Shown piece after piece: positions 19,389-28,227 of a stretch of DNA of 64,000 nt. Below the pieces are notes generated by a model. The model saw only the letters and a program-made list of their open reading frames with translations. It ran no database searches and had not been told where the DNA came from. The stretch is taken from the NCBI GenBank assembly GCA_004362315.1, contig SNWL01000007.1:310001-374000 (forward strand), written 5' to 3'. Source of the DNA: Mycobacterium sp. BK086. GTDB lineage: Bacteria; Actinomycetota; Actinomycetes; Mycobacteriales; Mycobacteriaceae. The translations under genes and the position numbers were made by a program. Numbering within the stretch: position 1 is the first letter of the stretch; every line of letters begins with the position of its first letter.

Positions 19389-20509
19389 CGCCTCCGATCC
19401 CGCTGCGTGCGCGGCGGCGCCCCGTCTCGGCGGCGCTGCCTGTCTTCCCGTGGGACACCCTCGCTGAGGTGACGGCGACCGCGCGGGCGCATCCCGGCGG
19501 CATCGTCGATCTGTCGGTGGGCACCCCGGTGGACGAGGTGGCCCCGGTGATCCGCGAGGCGCTCGCCGCGGCCAGTTCCGCGCCGGGCTATCCGACCACC
19601 GCGGGCACTCCGGCGCTGCGTGCGTCGGCGGTGGCCGCGCTGCAGCGGCGCTATGGCATCACCGGGCTGGCCGAGCACGCGGTGCTGCCGGTCATCGGCA
19701 CCAAAGAGCTCATCGCGTGGCTGCCGACCCTGTTGGGGTTGGGCGCCGACGACGTGGTCGTGGTGCCCGAGCTGGCCTATCCGACCTACGACGTGGGTGC
19801 GCGGCTGGCCGGCTCGCGGGTGATCGCCGCCGATTCGGTGACCCAGCTGGGCCCCGAGTCGCCCGCGGTGGTGTTCATCAACTCCCCGAGCAACCCGACC
19901 GGCAAGGTGCTGGGCCGCGACCACCTGCGCAAGGTCGTCGAGTGGGCCCGCGAGCGCGGCACGCTGGTGGTGTCCGACGAGTGCTACCTGGGCTTGGCGT
20001 GGGAGGCAGAGGCGACCTCGGTACTGCATCCGTCGGTCAGCGGCGGTGACCATACCGGGCTGCTGGCGGTGCACTCGCTGTCGAAGACGTCATCGCTGGC
20101 GGGGTATCGCGCGGGCTTCGTCGCCGGCGACGACGATGTGGTCGCCGAACTGCTGGCGGTGCGCAAACACGCCGGAATGATGGTGCCGACGCCGGTGCAG
20201 GCGGCCATGGTGGCCGCGCTCGACGACGACGCCCATGAACTCGAGCAGCGGCAGCGCTACGCGCGCCGCCGCGATGTCCTGCTTGCCGCGATGAGGTCGG
20301 CGGATTTCACCGTCGACGACTCCGAGGCGGGACTGTACTTATGGGCTACTCGCGGTGAGCCGTGCCGGACGACGGTGTCCTGGCTGGCCGAACGTGGCAT
20401 TCTCGTCGCTCCCGGGGAGTTCTACGGAGCCCGGGGTTCCCAGCACGTTCGGGTGGCTCTGACCGCATCGGACGAACGAATCGCCGCCGCGGTGGAGCGG
20501 CTGGGCTAG
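19385..20509 (+). CDS. N-succinyldiaminopimelate aminotransferase (DapC-like)
   Basis: A class I/II PLP aminotransferase of about 360-374 residues, probably catalysing the N-succinyl-diaminopimelate step of lysine and peptidoglycan synthesis. Seen are the substrate loop SVGTPVD, NSPSNPTGKV, the SDECYLGL segment, and SLSKTSSLAGYRAGF with the PLP-binding Lys. dapD and dapE lie about 10 kb downstream. The start is odd. Between the fdxC stop and the conserved PVFPWDT segment there is no ATG, GTG or TTG in frame. The only canonical in-frame start is GTG 19256, deep in fdxC. CTG 19385 overlaps the fdxC TGA and follows AAGGAAGAGGA, so it is taken as the likely start. Confidence 0.82.
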   Translation: MTPPIPLRARRRPVSAALPVFPWDTLAEVTATARAHPGGIVDLSVGTPVDEVAPVIREALAAASSAPGYPTTAGTPALRASAVAALQRRYGITGLAEHAVLPVIGTKELIAWLPTLLGLGADDVVVVPELAYPTYDVGARLAGSRVIAADSVTQLGPESPAVVFINSPSNPTGKVLGRDHLRKVVEWARERGTLVVSDECYLGLAWEAEATSVLHPSVSGGDHTGLLAVHSLSKTSSLAGYRAGFVAGDDDVVAELLAVRKHAGMMVPTPVQAAMVAALDDDAHELEQRQRYARRRDVLLAAMRSADFTVDDSEAGLYLWATRGEPCRTTVSWLAERGILVAPGEFYGARGSQHVRVALTASDERIAAAVERLG

Positions 20510-20529
20510 GAAGCCCAACTGCCCCACCC

Positions 20530-20549
20530 AAAGCGGGGTCAGACGCTTT
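20530..20549. terminator. Short hairpin between convergent aminotransferase and porin genes
   Basis: AAAGCG at 20530-20535 pairs with CGCTTT at 20544-20549 around an eight-base loop, and an overlapping CCCC/GGGG pair is also possible. The position between two convergent stops (20509 and 20553) suggests a weak two-way terminator. Confidence 0.4.
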
Positions 20550-20552
20550 TCG

Positions 20553-21191
20553 TCAGTTCATGTTCCAGGGTTCGCCGTAGGTGGTGACGCTGTCACCGGC
20601 CTTGGAGATCAGGCGGGCGAAGGGGCGCAGGAGCACGCCGCCGGCCGCGCCGGTGACGGTGCCGTGGGCGTTGGCCACTGCGACCGAGCCGTTGGGGCCC
20701 GAGACGTCCACCGAGAAGGTGGCGACTTCCTGGATGCCGGGGCCGTTGCCCAGGTCAGCGCTGATCGAGACACCCGGGAACAGGTTCGGGGTGATCACCG
20801 AGCCCAGCGGGTTGAAGCCCGTGGGGGAGATGTTCGCGTCGTCGAGCAGGATGTTGGGGGTGGTGTAGCTGAAGTTGATGCCCACACCCAGTGACCACGG
20901 GAAGCCGACCTGGTAGCCCAGCTCCAAGGTGCCCGCGAACTCGTCGGCACCGGGGCCGACCACGCTGTAGACAGCCTTGCCGGAGTGGAACCACTCACGC
21001 GTCAGCCGGTTGCGGTCCAGGGGGAACACGCCGTTGAGGAAGGTGTCCCACTGCTGAATCGTCATCGTGCGGCCACCGCCGTCAACCAGACTCAGTTCAT
21101 TGTCCAAACCTGCGTGTGACGTGCCGGTCCCGACGAAGAGTGCGGCGAAGGCGGCGATCATCGCCACCAGCACTCGACCCAGATGTTTCAT
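20553..21191 (-). CDS. MspA-family outer-membrane porin
   Basis: A 212-residue precursor. A 27-residue signal peptide ends THA before GLDNELSLVDG, which matches the mature N-terminus of M. smegmatis MspA; mature length is 185 against 184. MspA is an octameric beta-barrel channel in the mycolate outer membrane for sugars, amino acids and ions. Comparison from memory: constriction residues 90, 91 and 93 are Asp, Asp and Asn here, against three Asp in MspA, and the following loop is one residue longer. The end TTYGEPWNMN is conserved. ATG 21191 follows AAGGGGTC. Its presence argues for a free-living, fast-growing type of mycobacterium. Which of the Msp paralogues it corresponds to cannot be told. 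Confidence 0.95.
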   Translation of the reverse strand: MKHLGRVLVAMIAAFAALFVGTGTSHAGLDNELSLVDGGGRTMTIQQWDTFLNGVFPLDRNRLTREWFHSGKAVYSVVGPGADEFAGTLELGYQVGFPWSLGVGINFSYTTPNILLDDANISPTGFNPLGSVITPNLFPGVSISADLGNGPGIQEVATFSVDVSGPNGSVAVANAHGTVTGAAGGVLLRPFARLISKAGDSVTTYGEPWNMN

Positions 21192-21375
21192 GCTGACCCC
21201 TTGGTGCTTGTGGTTCGACGGTGATCGGAGGGCCCTTTCACCGAGGTTTTGGTGCGTCGTGACGGGGCTCACACCCAGTCATGACAAAAGCCTCATCGGC
21301 AACAGATGCAACATTGTTACCAGAGTTCTAATAATTTTTCTCGGCGAATGCGGCGCGGCTACTTGACGGCGCCGA

Positions 21376-22941
21376 TCAAGCCGTCGCGCGGAGGCCCAAC
21401 GCCAGCAGAAGGCGGACATCGGGATCGGCCAGTGAGGTTGAAAGTACCTGCTCAAGGCGACGCACGCGATACCGGACCGTGTTGGGATGCACATGCAGCG
21501 CCGCTGCGGCAGCCGCGACGTCGCCGAAGCTGTCGAGGTAAATCTCTAATGTTTCGGCCAGCACCGGTTCGGCCTCGCGCAAACGGCGCACTCGCGGATC
21601 GACCAGCCGGGGGTCGGCCGCCACCAGCGTGACGATCTCGTCGAGCAGCACCGTCGTGCGGGCCTCGGCCAGGGTGGTCACCTGACCGAACACCGGGTGG
21701 CGGGCGGCGCTGTCGAAGACGCGGTCGATATCGCGGCGCGCGCCGGCGACCTCGGCCAGCCCGGCGATCGGCGCCGCGATCACCGCGCGTAAGTCCAGGC
21801 CGAGCTCGGTGCGCAGCGCGCTGATCGTGCCGCGGATCCAGGACACGACCGCGGCGGTGCGCCCGGAGTCGGGCAGCACCACGTACACCCGCGACCCATT
21901 GGCGTTGGCGGCCACCTGCGCGTCGGGTCGAAAAGCGCTGGCGCTCAATGCCAGAACGTCGGCCATCCGAGGGTGCGGTTCACCGGCGACGAAGCCGATC
22001 ACCGCCGCGCGCCCGTGGAGGGGGACGCCGAGTTCGCGCGCCAGGGTGGTCAGGTCCGCCCCGTCGGTGTCGGCGAGCCCGAGCAGCTGCTGCACAGCCA
22101 GCAGGTGCGCGGACGGTCGCGCGGCCAGCCGGGCCATGATCCGGGCGGCCAGCACGGCCGCGCCGCGCAGCACCTCCTCGGCGTCGTCGGCCAACGGCCG
22201 GGTGCCCTGCTGCACCCAGATGGTGCCGTCGAAGCCGGGGGAGCCCTGACGATGGATGCCGATCGCCAGCCGAGGCCGCAGTCCCAGCTCGGGTCGCTCG
22301 TCGACCGCGATGACGTCGGGTCCGGCACGCAGCCGGTCGAAGATTCCCCACTGGGCGATCCAGCGCAGGTGTTCGGGCGGGCCGGCGCGGCCCAGGATCG
22401 ACGACCGCCGCAGCTCGTCGGCTTCGTCATTGGACGCCGAGTACGCCAGCACATGAGATTGCGCGTCCTCGATGCTGACCATGCCGCGGGTGCGGTCGGC
22501 GATCGACTGCGCCAAGGCGAACAGGTCGGTGCCCGAATCGGTGACCGAGCCGGTCCGCCGGTGCTCGAAGACGTGGTTGACCAGGCGATACAACCGCTCC
22601 CACCGAGCGTTGGGGTCGACGGCGACGACGGCTGTGCCCGCGGCGGTCGCCCGGGCGACGACGGTGTCGGAGGGCTCCTTGGCGAAGATTGCGGCCGGCG
22701 GACCGTGCGCCGTGATCTGCCGGTCCAGCCAGCGGATGGTGTCGGCGTCGGAGATGCCGAGCAGAAAGAACACATCCGCCGAGCCGACGCTGACCGATAA
22801 GCCCAGCCGCACATCGTCGCCGTCGATCAGGGCGGCCGAGCGCACCGGGCGGTCCAGCCCTCGCGGCGCCTCGACCAGCCGGACCAGCGTCGCATCCAGG
22901 GCCAACACCAACTGGCCCAGTCCGATGCCGGCCTCGCTCAT
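21376..22941 (-). CDS. pruC: PucR-family activator of proline catabolism (PruC-like)
   Basis: A 521-residue regulator. The N-terminal part has no recognised sensor motif. The middle holds a GGDEF-like/GAF-type region usual in CdaR/PucR proteins. The end is the PucR helix-turn-helix (DVAAAAAALHVHPNTVRYRVRRLEQ, cut here into short motifs: LHVHPNTVRYR near 490). In mycobacteria the gene beside pruA-pruB (Rv1186c) encodes PruC, which activates those genes in response to proline; that is established family knowledge. ATG 22941 lies 84 bases from the divergent pruA start. The symbol rests on the conserved position and domain type. Confidence 0.88.
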   Translation of the reverse strand: MSEAGIGLGQLVLALDATLVRLVEAPRGLDRPVRSAALIDGDDVRLGLSVSVGSADVFFLLGISDADTIRWLDRQITAHGPPAAIFAKEPSDTVVARATAAGTAVVAVDPNARWERLYRLVNHVFEHRRTGSVTDSGTDLFALAQSIADRTRGMVSIEDAQSHVLAYSASNDEADELRRSSILGRAGPPEHLRWIAQWGIFDRLRAGPDVIAVDERPELGLRPRLAIGIHRQGSPGFDGTIWVQQGTRPLADDAEEVLRGAAVLAARIMARLAARPSAHLLAVQQLLGLADTDGADLTTLARELGVPLHGRAAVIGFVAGEPHPRMADVLALSASAFRPDAQVAANANGSRVYVVLPDSGRTAAVVSWIRGTISALRTELGLDLRAVIAAPIAGLAEVAGARRDIDRVFDSAARHPVFGQVTTLAEARTTVLLDEIVTLVAADPRLVDPRVRRLREAEPVLAETLEIYLDSFGDVAAAAAALHVHPNTVRYRVRRLEQVLSTSLADPDVRLLLALGLRATA

Positions 22942-22942
22942 G

Positions 22943-22982
22943 TTGTCGGATTCTACTAGCAGCCCGCTCAATGCTTGTCCGA
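22943..22982. promoter_or_regulatory. Direct repeat TTGTCSGA in the pruC-pruA divergent gap
   Basis: TTGTCGGA (22943-22950) and TTGTCCGA (22975-22982) are seven of eight identical and 32 bases, about three helical turns, apart in an 84-base intergenic region shared by the regulator and the proline operon. They are candidate PruC sites; no experimental consensus is known to me. Confidence 0.35.
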
Positions 22983-23025
22983 TAAGCCAACAGATTGAGG
23001 CGTGCCGGGCGCGATCCTGAATCGC

Positions 23026-24657
23026 ATGGACGCCCGCACCGAAGTTCCCGTGCCCGCCAACGAGCCGGTTCACGATTTCGCGCCTCATTCCGCCGAGCGG
23101 GCCCGCCTCATCGCGGCCCTGCACGATCTGTCCACCAACCCGATCGACCTGCCACACGTCATCGGCGGCCGCCACCACCTCGGCGACGGTGAGCGCATCG
23201 ACGTCGTACAGCCGCACCGGCACCGTGCTCGGTTGGGCACCCTGTCCAACGCGACCACCGCCGACGCCGCGGCCGCGGTCGATGCCGCGATGGCCGCCAA
23301 GCACGAGTGGGCCGCCACCCCGTTCGACGAGCGTGCCGCGGTGTTCCTGCGGGCCGCCGACCTGCTGGCCGGGCCGTGGCGGGAGAAGATCGCCGCGGCC
23401 ACCATGCTGGGTCAGTCCAAGACCGCTTACCAGGCCGAGATCGACGCCCCCTGCGAACTGGTCGACTTCTGGCGCTTCAACGTCGCCTTCGCCCGGCAGA
23501 TCCTGGGTCAGCAGCCGATCAGCAGTCCCGGCGTGTGGAACCGCACCGACTACCGCCCGCTGGACGGCTTCGTCTACGCCGTCACGCCGTTCAACTTCAC
23601 CGCCATCGCCGGCAACCTGCCGACCGCGCCGGCACTGATGGGCAACACCGTGGTGTGGAAGCCGTCGATCACCCAGACCTTCTCGGCCTACCTGACGATG
23701 CAACTGCTCGAGGCGGCCGGCCTGCCGCCCGGCGTGATCAACCTGGTCACCGGCGACGGGTATGCGGTCTCCGATGTCGTGCTGGCCGACCGCCGGCTGT
23801 CAGGTATCCACTTCACCGGGTCCACCGCCACCTTCCAGCACCTGTGGCGCGAGGTGGGCACCCGCATCGCCGACTACGACGCCTATCCGCGACTGGTGGG
23901 GGAGACCGGTGGCAAGGACTTCGTGGTCGCGCACAGCTCGGCGGACCCGGATGTGTTGCGCACGGCGCTGATTCGCGGCGCATTCGACTACCAGGGGCAG
24001 AAGTGCTCGGCCGCCTCGCGGGCGTTCATTCCGCGCTCGGTGTGGCAGGCCATGGGCGACGACTTCCTGGGCGCCACTGCCGCACTGGCCTATGGCGATG
24101 TCAGCGATCTGTCGAACTACGGCGGGGCGGTCATCGATGCCCGCGCATTCGCCAAGAACTCCCGGGCGATCGAGCGGGCGAAGAGCGCGCCCGGTGTCAC
24201 GATCGCCGTCGGTGGTGAATGTGATGACAGCGAAGGCTATTTCGTGCGCCCGACCGTGCTGCTGTCCGACGATCCGTCCGACGAAGCGTTTTCCACGGAG
24301 TACTTCGGCCCGATCCTGGCGGTGCACGTCTACCCCGACGACGAGTTCGACGACGTCCTCGATGTCGTCGACCATGGGTCCAAATACGCACTCACCGGTG
24401 CGGTGATCGCCCAGGACCGGACGGCCGTACAGACCGCGGCCGAGTGTCTGCGCTTCGCCGCGGGCAACTTCTACGTCAACGACAAGCCGACCGGTGCCGT
24501 CGTCGGGCAGCAGCCGTTCGGCGGGTCGCGCGCCTCGGGAACGAACGACAAAGCCGGTTCGCCACTGAACCTGCTGCGCTGGACGTCGGCACGCTCGGTC
24601 AAGGAGACGTTCGTCCCGCCCACCAACCACACCTACCCACACATGGAGGTGCAGTGA
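23026..24657 (+). CDS. pruA: L-glutamate gamma-semialdehyde dehydrogenase (1-pyrroline-5-carboxylate dehydrogenase)
   Basis: A 543-residue NAD-dependent aldehyde dehydrogenase that oxidises glutamate semialdehyde, the product of PruB, to glutamate. Visible: GETGGKDF near 295, the catalytic Cys in YQGQKCSA near 327, NFTAIAGNLP and KPSITQT in the cofactor region, and the C-terminal QPFGGSRASGTNDKAG anchor segment. Length and N-terminus (MDARTEVPVPANEPVHDF) match the mycobacterial enzyme (also called rocA). ATG 23026 is chosen over an upstream GTG. The stop overlaps the pruB start (TGATG), giving a two-step catabolic operon. Confidence 0.96.
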   Translation: MDARTEVPVPANEPVHDFAPHSAERARLIAALHDLSTNPIDLPHVIGGRHHLGDGERIDVVQPHRHRARLGTLSNATTADAAAAVDAAMAAKHEWAATPFDERAAVFLRAADLLAGPWREKIAAATMLGQSKTAYQAEIDAPCELVDFWRFNVAFARQILGQQPISSPGVWNRTDYRPLDGFVYAVTPFNFTAIAGNLPTAPALMGNTVVWKPSITQTFSAYLTMQLLEAAGLPPGVINLVTGDGYAVSDVVLADRRLSGIHFTGSTATFQHLWREVGTRIADYDAYPRLVGETGGKDFVVAHSSADPDVLRTALIRGAFDYQGQKCSAASRAFIPRSVWQAMGDDFLGATAALAYGDVSDLSNYGGAVIDARAFAKNSRAIERAKSAPGVTIAVGGECDDSEGYFVRPTVLLSDDPSDEAFSTEYFGPILAVHVYPDDEFDDVLDVVDHGSKYALTGAVIAQDRTAVQTAAECLRFAAGNFYVNDKPTGAVVGQQPFGGSRASGTNDKAGSPLNLLRWTSARSVKETFVPPTNHTYPHMEVQ

Positions 24658-25616
24658 TGAGCGTCTTCAGCCGCGTCGCGCGACCGGTGATCATTGCGGC
24701 CAGCCGCTCAGATCGCTTGCGCCACAGCGCCGAACGTATGCCCGTGGCCCGCGATGTCGTCGGCCGCTTCGTGCCCGGTGAGACGAAGGACGACGTGCTG
24801 GACGCGGTCGCCGCGCTGCGCGACTCGGGGCGGCTGGTCAGCATCGATTATCTCGGGGAGGACGTCACGGACGTCGACGCGGCCGAGGCCACCGTCAAGG
24901 CCTACCTGCAACTGCTCGACGCGCTCGGAGCGCGCTGTGAGTATCGGGAGGCGACGGTGCGTGCGCTGGAGGTGTCGCTGAAGCTGTCGGCGCTCGGTCA
25001 GGCGCTGGCAAAAGACGGTGACAAGATCGCGTTCGAGAACGCGCACACCATCTGCCAACGGGCCCAACAGGTCGGCGCGTGGGTCACGATCGACGCCGAG
25101 GATCACACCACCACCGATTCCACGCTGTCGATCGTGCGGGACCTGCGTGTCGAGTTCCCTTGGGTGGGAACGGTTTTGCAGGCCTATCTGAAACGCACTG
25201 AAGCCGACTGTGCCGAGTTCGCGACGTCGGGTGCACGGATCCGCTTGTGCAAGGGTGCCTACGACGAGCCGGGGTCGGTGGCCTTCCGCGATGCGGGTGA
25301 GGTGACCGACTCCTATCTGCGCTGCCTGCGGATACTGATGGCCGGCAACGGCTATCCGATGGTTGCCTCGCACGACCCGGCCGTGATCGCGGCCGCGGGT
25401 GAGATGGCTCGCGAATTCGGGCGCGACACCGACGGTTTCGAATACCAGATGCTCTATGGCATTCGGGACGTCGAGCAGCGACGGCTGGCGGGCGAGGGCA
25501 ATCACATGCGGGTGTACGTGCCGTTCGGCACACAGTGGTACGGATATTTCATCCGCCGACTTGCCGAACGCCCGGCCAACCTGATGTTCTTCTTACGAGC
25601 ACTGACACACCGGTAG
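24657..25616 (+). CDS. pruB: Proline dehydrogenase
   Basis: A 319-residue FAD-dependent TIM-barrel enzyme that oxidises proline to 1-pyrroline-5-carboxylate and hands electrons to the respiratory chain. Barrel motifs are TIDAEDHTTTD, VLQAYLKRTE, RLCKGAYDEPGSV and the C-terminal YGIRDVEQRRLAGEG and RVYVPFGTQWYGY with the Arg residues that hold the substrate carboxylate. It is monofunctional, as usual in mycobacteria. It overlaps pruA by one base. The next gene, a permease, begins ten bases downstream and may extend the operon. Confidence 0.95.
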   Translation: MSVFSRVARPVIIAASRSDRLRHSAERMPVARDVVGRFVPGETKDDVLDAVAALRDSGRLVSIDYLGEDVTDVDAAEATVKAYLQLLDALGARCEYREATVRALEVSLKLSALGQALAKDGDKIAFENAHTICQRAQQVGAWVTIDAEDHTTTDSTLSIVRDLRVEFPWVGTVLQAYLKRTEADCAEFATSGARIRLCKGAYDEPGSVAFRDAGEVTDSYLRCLRILMAGNGYPMVASHDPAVIAAAGEMAREFGRDTDGFEYQMLYGIRDVEQRRLAGEGNHMRVYVPFGTQWYGYFIRRLAERPANLMFFLRALTHR

Positions 25617-25625
25617 GGAGAAACT

Positions 25626-26375
25626 CTGAGCGCACTGGACGCAGCCATCCTGCTGATCGCCGGTGTGCTCGGCGGATTGACCGGCAGTATCGCGGGCCTG
25701 GCCTCGGTGGCGACCTATCCGGCACTGCTGGCGATCGGCCTACCGCCGGTCACGGCCAACGTCACCAACACCGTGGCACTGGTGTTCAACGGCATCGGCT
25801 CGGCCTGGGGATCGCGACCTGAATTGGCCGGGCAGGGACGCTTCATCACCCGCGCCGCACCGGTGACCGTCGCCGGTGGCGCCATCGGCGCCGTGCTGCT
25901 GTTGACCACCCCGGCGGACGCGTTCGAGAAGGTGGTTCCGGTGCTGCTGGCGGCGGCCTCGCTGGCGATCGTCGCGCCGCTGGGCACACCCCATCCGGGC
26001 CGTCGGCGCCGGGCGGTGCTGGTGGCCGAGATGGCGGCGATGTTCGGAATCGCCCTCTACGGCGGCTATTTCGGAGCGGCGGCCGGGGTGCTGTTCCTGG
26101 CGCTGCTGCTCAACGCCGGAGCGGACAGCCTGGCGCACGCCAACGCCGCCAAGAACATCCTGCTCGGGCTGGCCAATACGGTGGCGGCGGTGCTGTTCGC
26201 CTTTCTTGCGCCGGTGCATTGGTTGGCCGTGATCCCGCTGGGCGCGGGCTGCCTGATCGGATCTCGGCTGGGCCCCGTCGTCGTGCGGCACGCACCGGCG
26301 ACCCCACTGCGCATCCTCATCGGGGTCGCCGGTCTGGCGCTGGCGGTCAAGCTCGGCTTTGACGCGTACCGATAG
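25626..26375 (+). CDS. TauE/SafE-family membrane permease, probable CTG start
   Basis: A polytopic protein with about seven hydrophobic segments and the GxxxGxAxLA-type start (GGLTGSIAGLAS) common to the TauE/SafE (sulfite/organosulfonate exporter) family. Substrate is unknown. The conserved N-terminal helix begins upstream of the first canonical start (GTG 25665). CTG 25626 opens the reading frame nine bases after an in-frame stop, stands five bases after a GGAG core (AGGGAG), and yields SALDAAILLIAGVLGG, a full first helix. I therefore start at CTG (249 residues); the GTG version would cut the first helix. The 3' end overlaps the convergent acyltransferase gene by 29 bases. Confidence 0.78.
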   Translation: MSALDAAILLIAGVLGGLTGSIAGLASVATYPALLAIGLPPVTANVTNTVALVFNGIGSAWGSRPELAGQGRFITRAAPVTVAGGAIGAVLLLTTPADAFEKVVPVLLAAASLAIVAPLGTPHPGRRRRAVLVAEMAAMFGIALYGGYFGAAAGVLFLALLLNAGADSLAHANAAKNILLGLANTVAAVLFAFLAPVHWLAVIPLGAGCLIGSRLGPVVVRHAPATPLRILIGVAGLALAVKLGFDAYR

Positions 26376-27630
26376 GGGCCAGCGCCACCAACACGATGCC
26401 GACGGCGAAGCCGACGGTCGTCGTGACGGGAAACCGCCCGTGTGGCGCGAAGCCCAGCGCGGCGAACACCGACATCGTGACCGCGATCGCGAGAGTGCCC
26501 GCGAACAGCAGAACTTCGCCAAGCCGCGGCGGGATGGGGACCGCGACGGTCGGCAGCGGCGCGGAGAACAGCCGGCGTCCCCACCACAGGAACACCAGCT
26601 CGATGGCCGCCACCACCGCCAGGATCGCCACCCACTCCAGCCGGAACCACCACCAAGCCGACGTGCCGAGCGTCGGTTGCGGCAGCAGCCCGGTCGGATA
26701 ACCGGCCAGCGCCACGATCACCACCGGCACCATGTGCCAGAGATAGAGTGCCATCACGTTGTCGTTGGCGATGACCAGAATACGTTGGGCACGAGCCGAT
26801 TTCAGCAGACCATTGACAGCAGGGGCGGCGGCCAGCGCGATTCCGGCCTCGACGCAGCCGAGCGCAAGCAGTGCCAGGTTGGGTGGCCCGGTGTTGTCCA
26901 CCACCGCGCCGGGGACGCCGATCATGCTCACCGGATAGGGCCCCACGGTCACGAGAAGCACCAGCACGATCGCCGAGCAGGCAGCGAGCGCGACGGGCAC
27001 CCAGCCGCGCAGTTTGCCGTCGTGCCAGGCGATTCCGAGCTGGTATAGCAACCCCCACACCAACAGATAGTTCAGCCAGCCCACGTATGGCACGTGCGCA
27101 CCGATGGTGGCCACGTCGACCGCGGCGATCACCACGGTCATGACCACCGGCACCCAAAGACCCCAGCGGCGGTGCGCGGCCACCGCGACCGGCGTCAGCG
27201 CGACCACCAGGACGTAGATGCCCAGGAACCACAGGTGCATGGCCACCGCCCAGGCGCCGAAGTCCAGCTCCGAGCCCGCAACCCCCACGACGAGCAGCGC
27301 CGTCACGACCAGCACCGCGAACACCACGTAGACCGCCGTCGGCCCGATGGGTCGAATCAGCCTGCGGCGCAACCACTCCTGCCGGGTCTCCTCGCCACTG
27401 CGGTGCGCCCACGACACCGCGCTGGCGTATCCGGCGACCACGAAGAACACCGGCACCACCTGGAAGATCCAGGTCAGCCATTGCGTCCAGGGCAGGTCGA
27501 CCAGCGGGTTGTCGCGCCAGAACGCCCCGTCGGAATAGGTCAGCGCCGCGGCCACCCAATGGCCCACGACGACGAACAGCAACGCGACCACCCGATAGAG
27601 GTCCATCGAGTGATTGCGGGCCGGCTGCAT
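26347..27630 (-). CDS. Membrane acyltransferase, acyltransferase-3 type
   Basis: A 427-residue protein with roughly ten membrane helices and the OafA/acyltransferase-3 layout: an N-terminal RNHSMDLYRVVALLFVVVGH segment with the catalytic-type His after the first helix, and PVFFVVAGYASA in helix 2. Such enzymes move acyl groups to glycans or lipids on the cell surface. ATG 27630 overlaps the upstream secreted-protein stop by one base (TGATG), so the pair is one operon. The acceptor is unknown; a surface polysaccharide or lipid is inferred. Confidence 0.82.
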   Translation of the reverse strand: MQPARNHSMDLYRVVALLFVVVGHWVAAALTYSDGAFWRDNPLVDLPWTQWLTWIFQVVPVFFVVAGYASAVSWAHRSGEETRQEWLRRRLIRPIGPTAVYVVFAVLVVTALLVVGVAGSELDFGAWAVAMHLWFLGIYVLVVALTPVAVAAHRRWGLWVPVVMTVVIAAVDVATIGAHVPYVGWLNYLLVWGLLYQLGIAWHDGKLRGWVPVALAACSAIVLVLLVTVGPYPVSMIGVPGAVVDNTGPPNLALLALGCVEAGIALAAAPAVNGLLKSARAQRILVIANDNVMALYLWHMVPVVIVALAGYPTGLLPQPTLGTSAWWWFRLEWVAILAVVAAIELVFLWWGRRLFSAPLPTVAVPIPPRLGEVLLFAGTLAIAVTMSVFAALGFAPHGRFPVTTTVGFAVGIVLVALAPIGTRQSRA

Positions 27631-28133
27631 CAGGCGGGGACGGCGGCGACCGGCATGACCACACTGCCGCGGCAGGGGCCGGACGCGATGTCGGTGTGCC
27701 AGGTCCCGCGCAGGGATCCGTCGGGCTGGGGTGAGTAGAACGCCCACGAGGTGGCCGGGCTCCACTGCTTCTGATAACCCTCGCCGAGGAAGCAGTCCCA
27801 CACCCAGTCGTAGGTGGTGGCCCACTCCGACCCGTTCCAGGTGTAGCGGGTCGGCTGCGGGATGGTCGGGTTACCGGGGGCGGGGCCGTCCACGACGGTG
27901 GCCACGCAGATACCGCCCGAGCAGGCGGTCGCCAGGGTGAACACGGCGCCGAAGTCGTTTTCCTTCTGATGGGTCGCCGGACTGGTACCCGCCTTCTGCG
28001 AGGCGTAGGTGACCATCTGATACCGCCCGTTCCAGGCCAGCGGCTGACCGTGCGCCGAGGCGGGGGACAGCTGTCCCGCGGCGCAGATCGTCGCCGTGAC
28101 CACCAGGGTGGCACCCCAACTGTGGCGGCTCAT
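27630..28133 (-). CDS. Secreted protein of unknown function, two probable disulfides
   Basis: A 167-residue protein with a signal peptide ending near SPASAHG. The rest is a soluble beta-rich domain with four Cys (CSGGIC near 91-96, one in WDCFLG near 118 and one in GPCRGS near 153), so two disulfides are likely. Trp-rich repeats such as YTWNGSEW and TYDWVWDC are visible. Mycobacteria encode several exported proteins of this type with no known role. It is translated together with the downstream acyltransferase, so it may act on or with the same surface component. Confidence 0.75.
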   Translation of the reverse strand: MSRHSWGATLVVTATICAAGQLSPASAHGQPLAWNGRYQMVTYASQKAGTSPATHQKENDFGAVFTLATACSGGICVATVVDGPAPGNPTIPQPTRYTWNGSEWATTYDWVWDCFLGEGYQKQWSPATSWAFYSPQPDGSLRGTWHTDIASGPCRGSVVMPVAAVPA

Positions 28134-28227
28134 GACTCCTCGAAGGGTCGCGATCAGTGCGAATTATGAGCCTAGCCGTCAAATAACCTCATCTGTCACT
28201 TCTGTCCCACGGCGCGTCGGTCACGAT

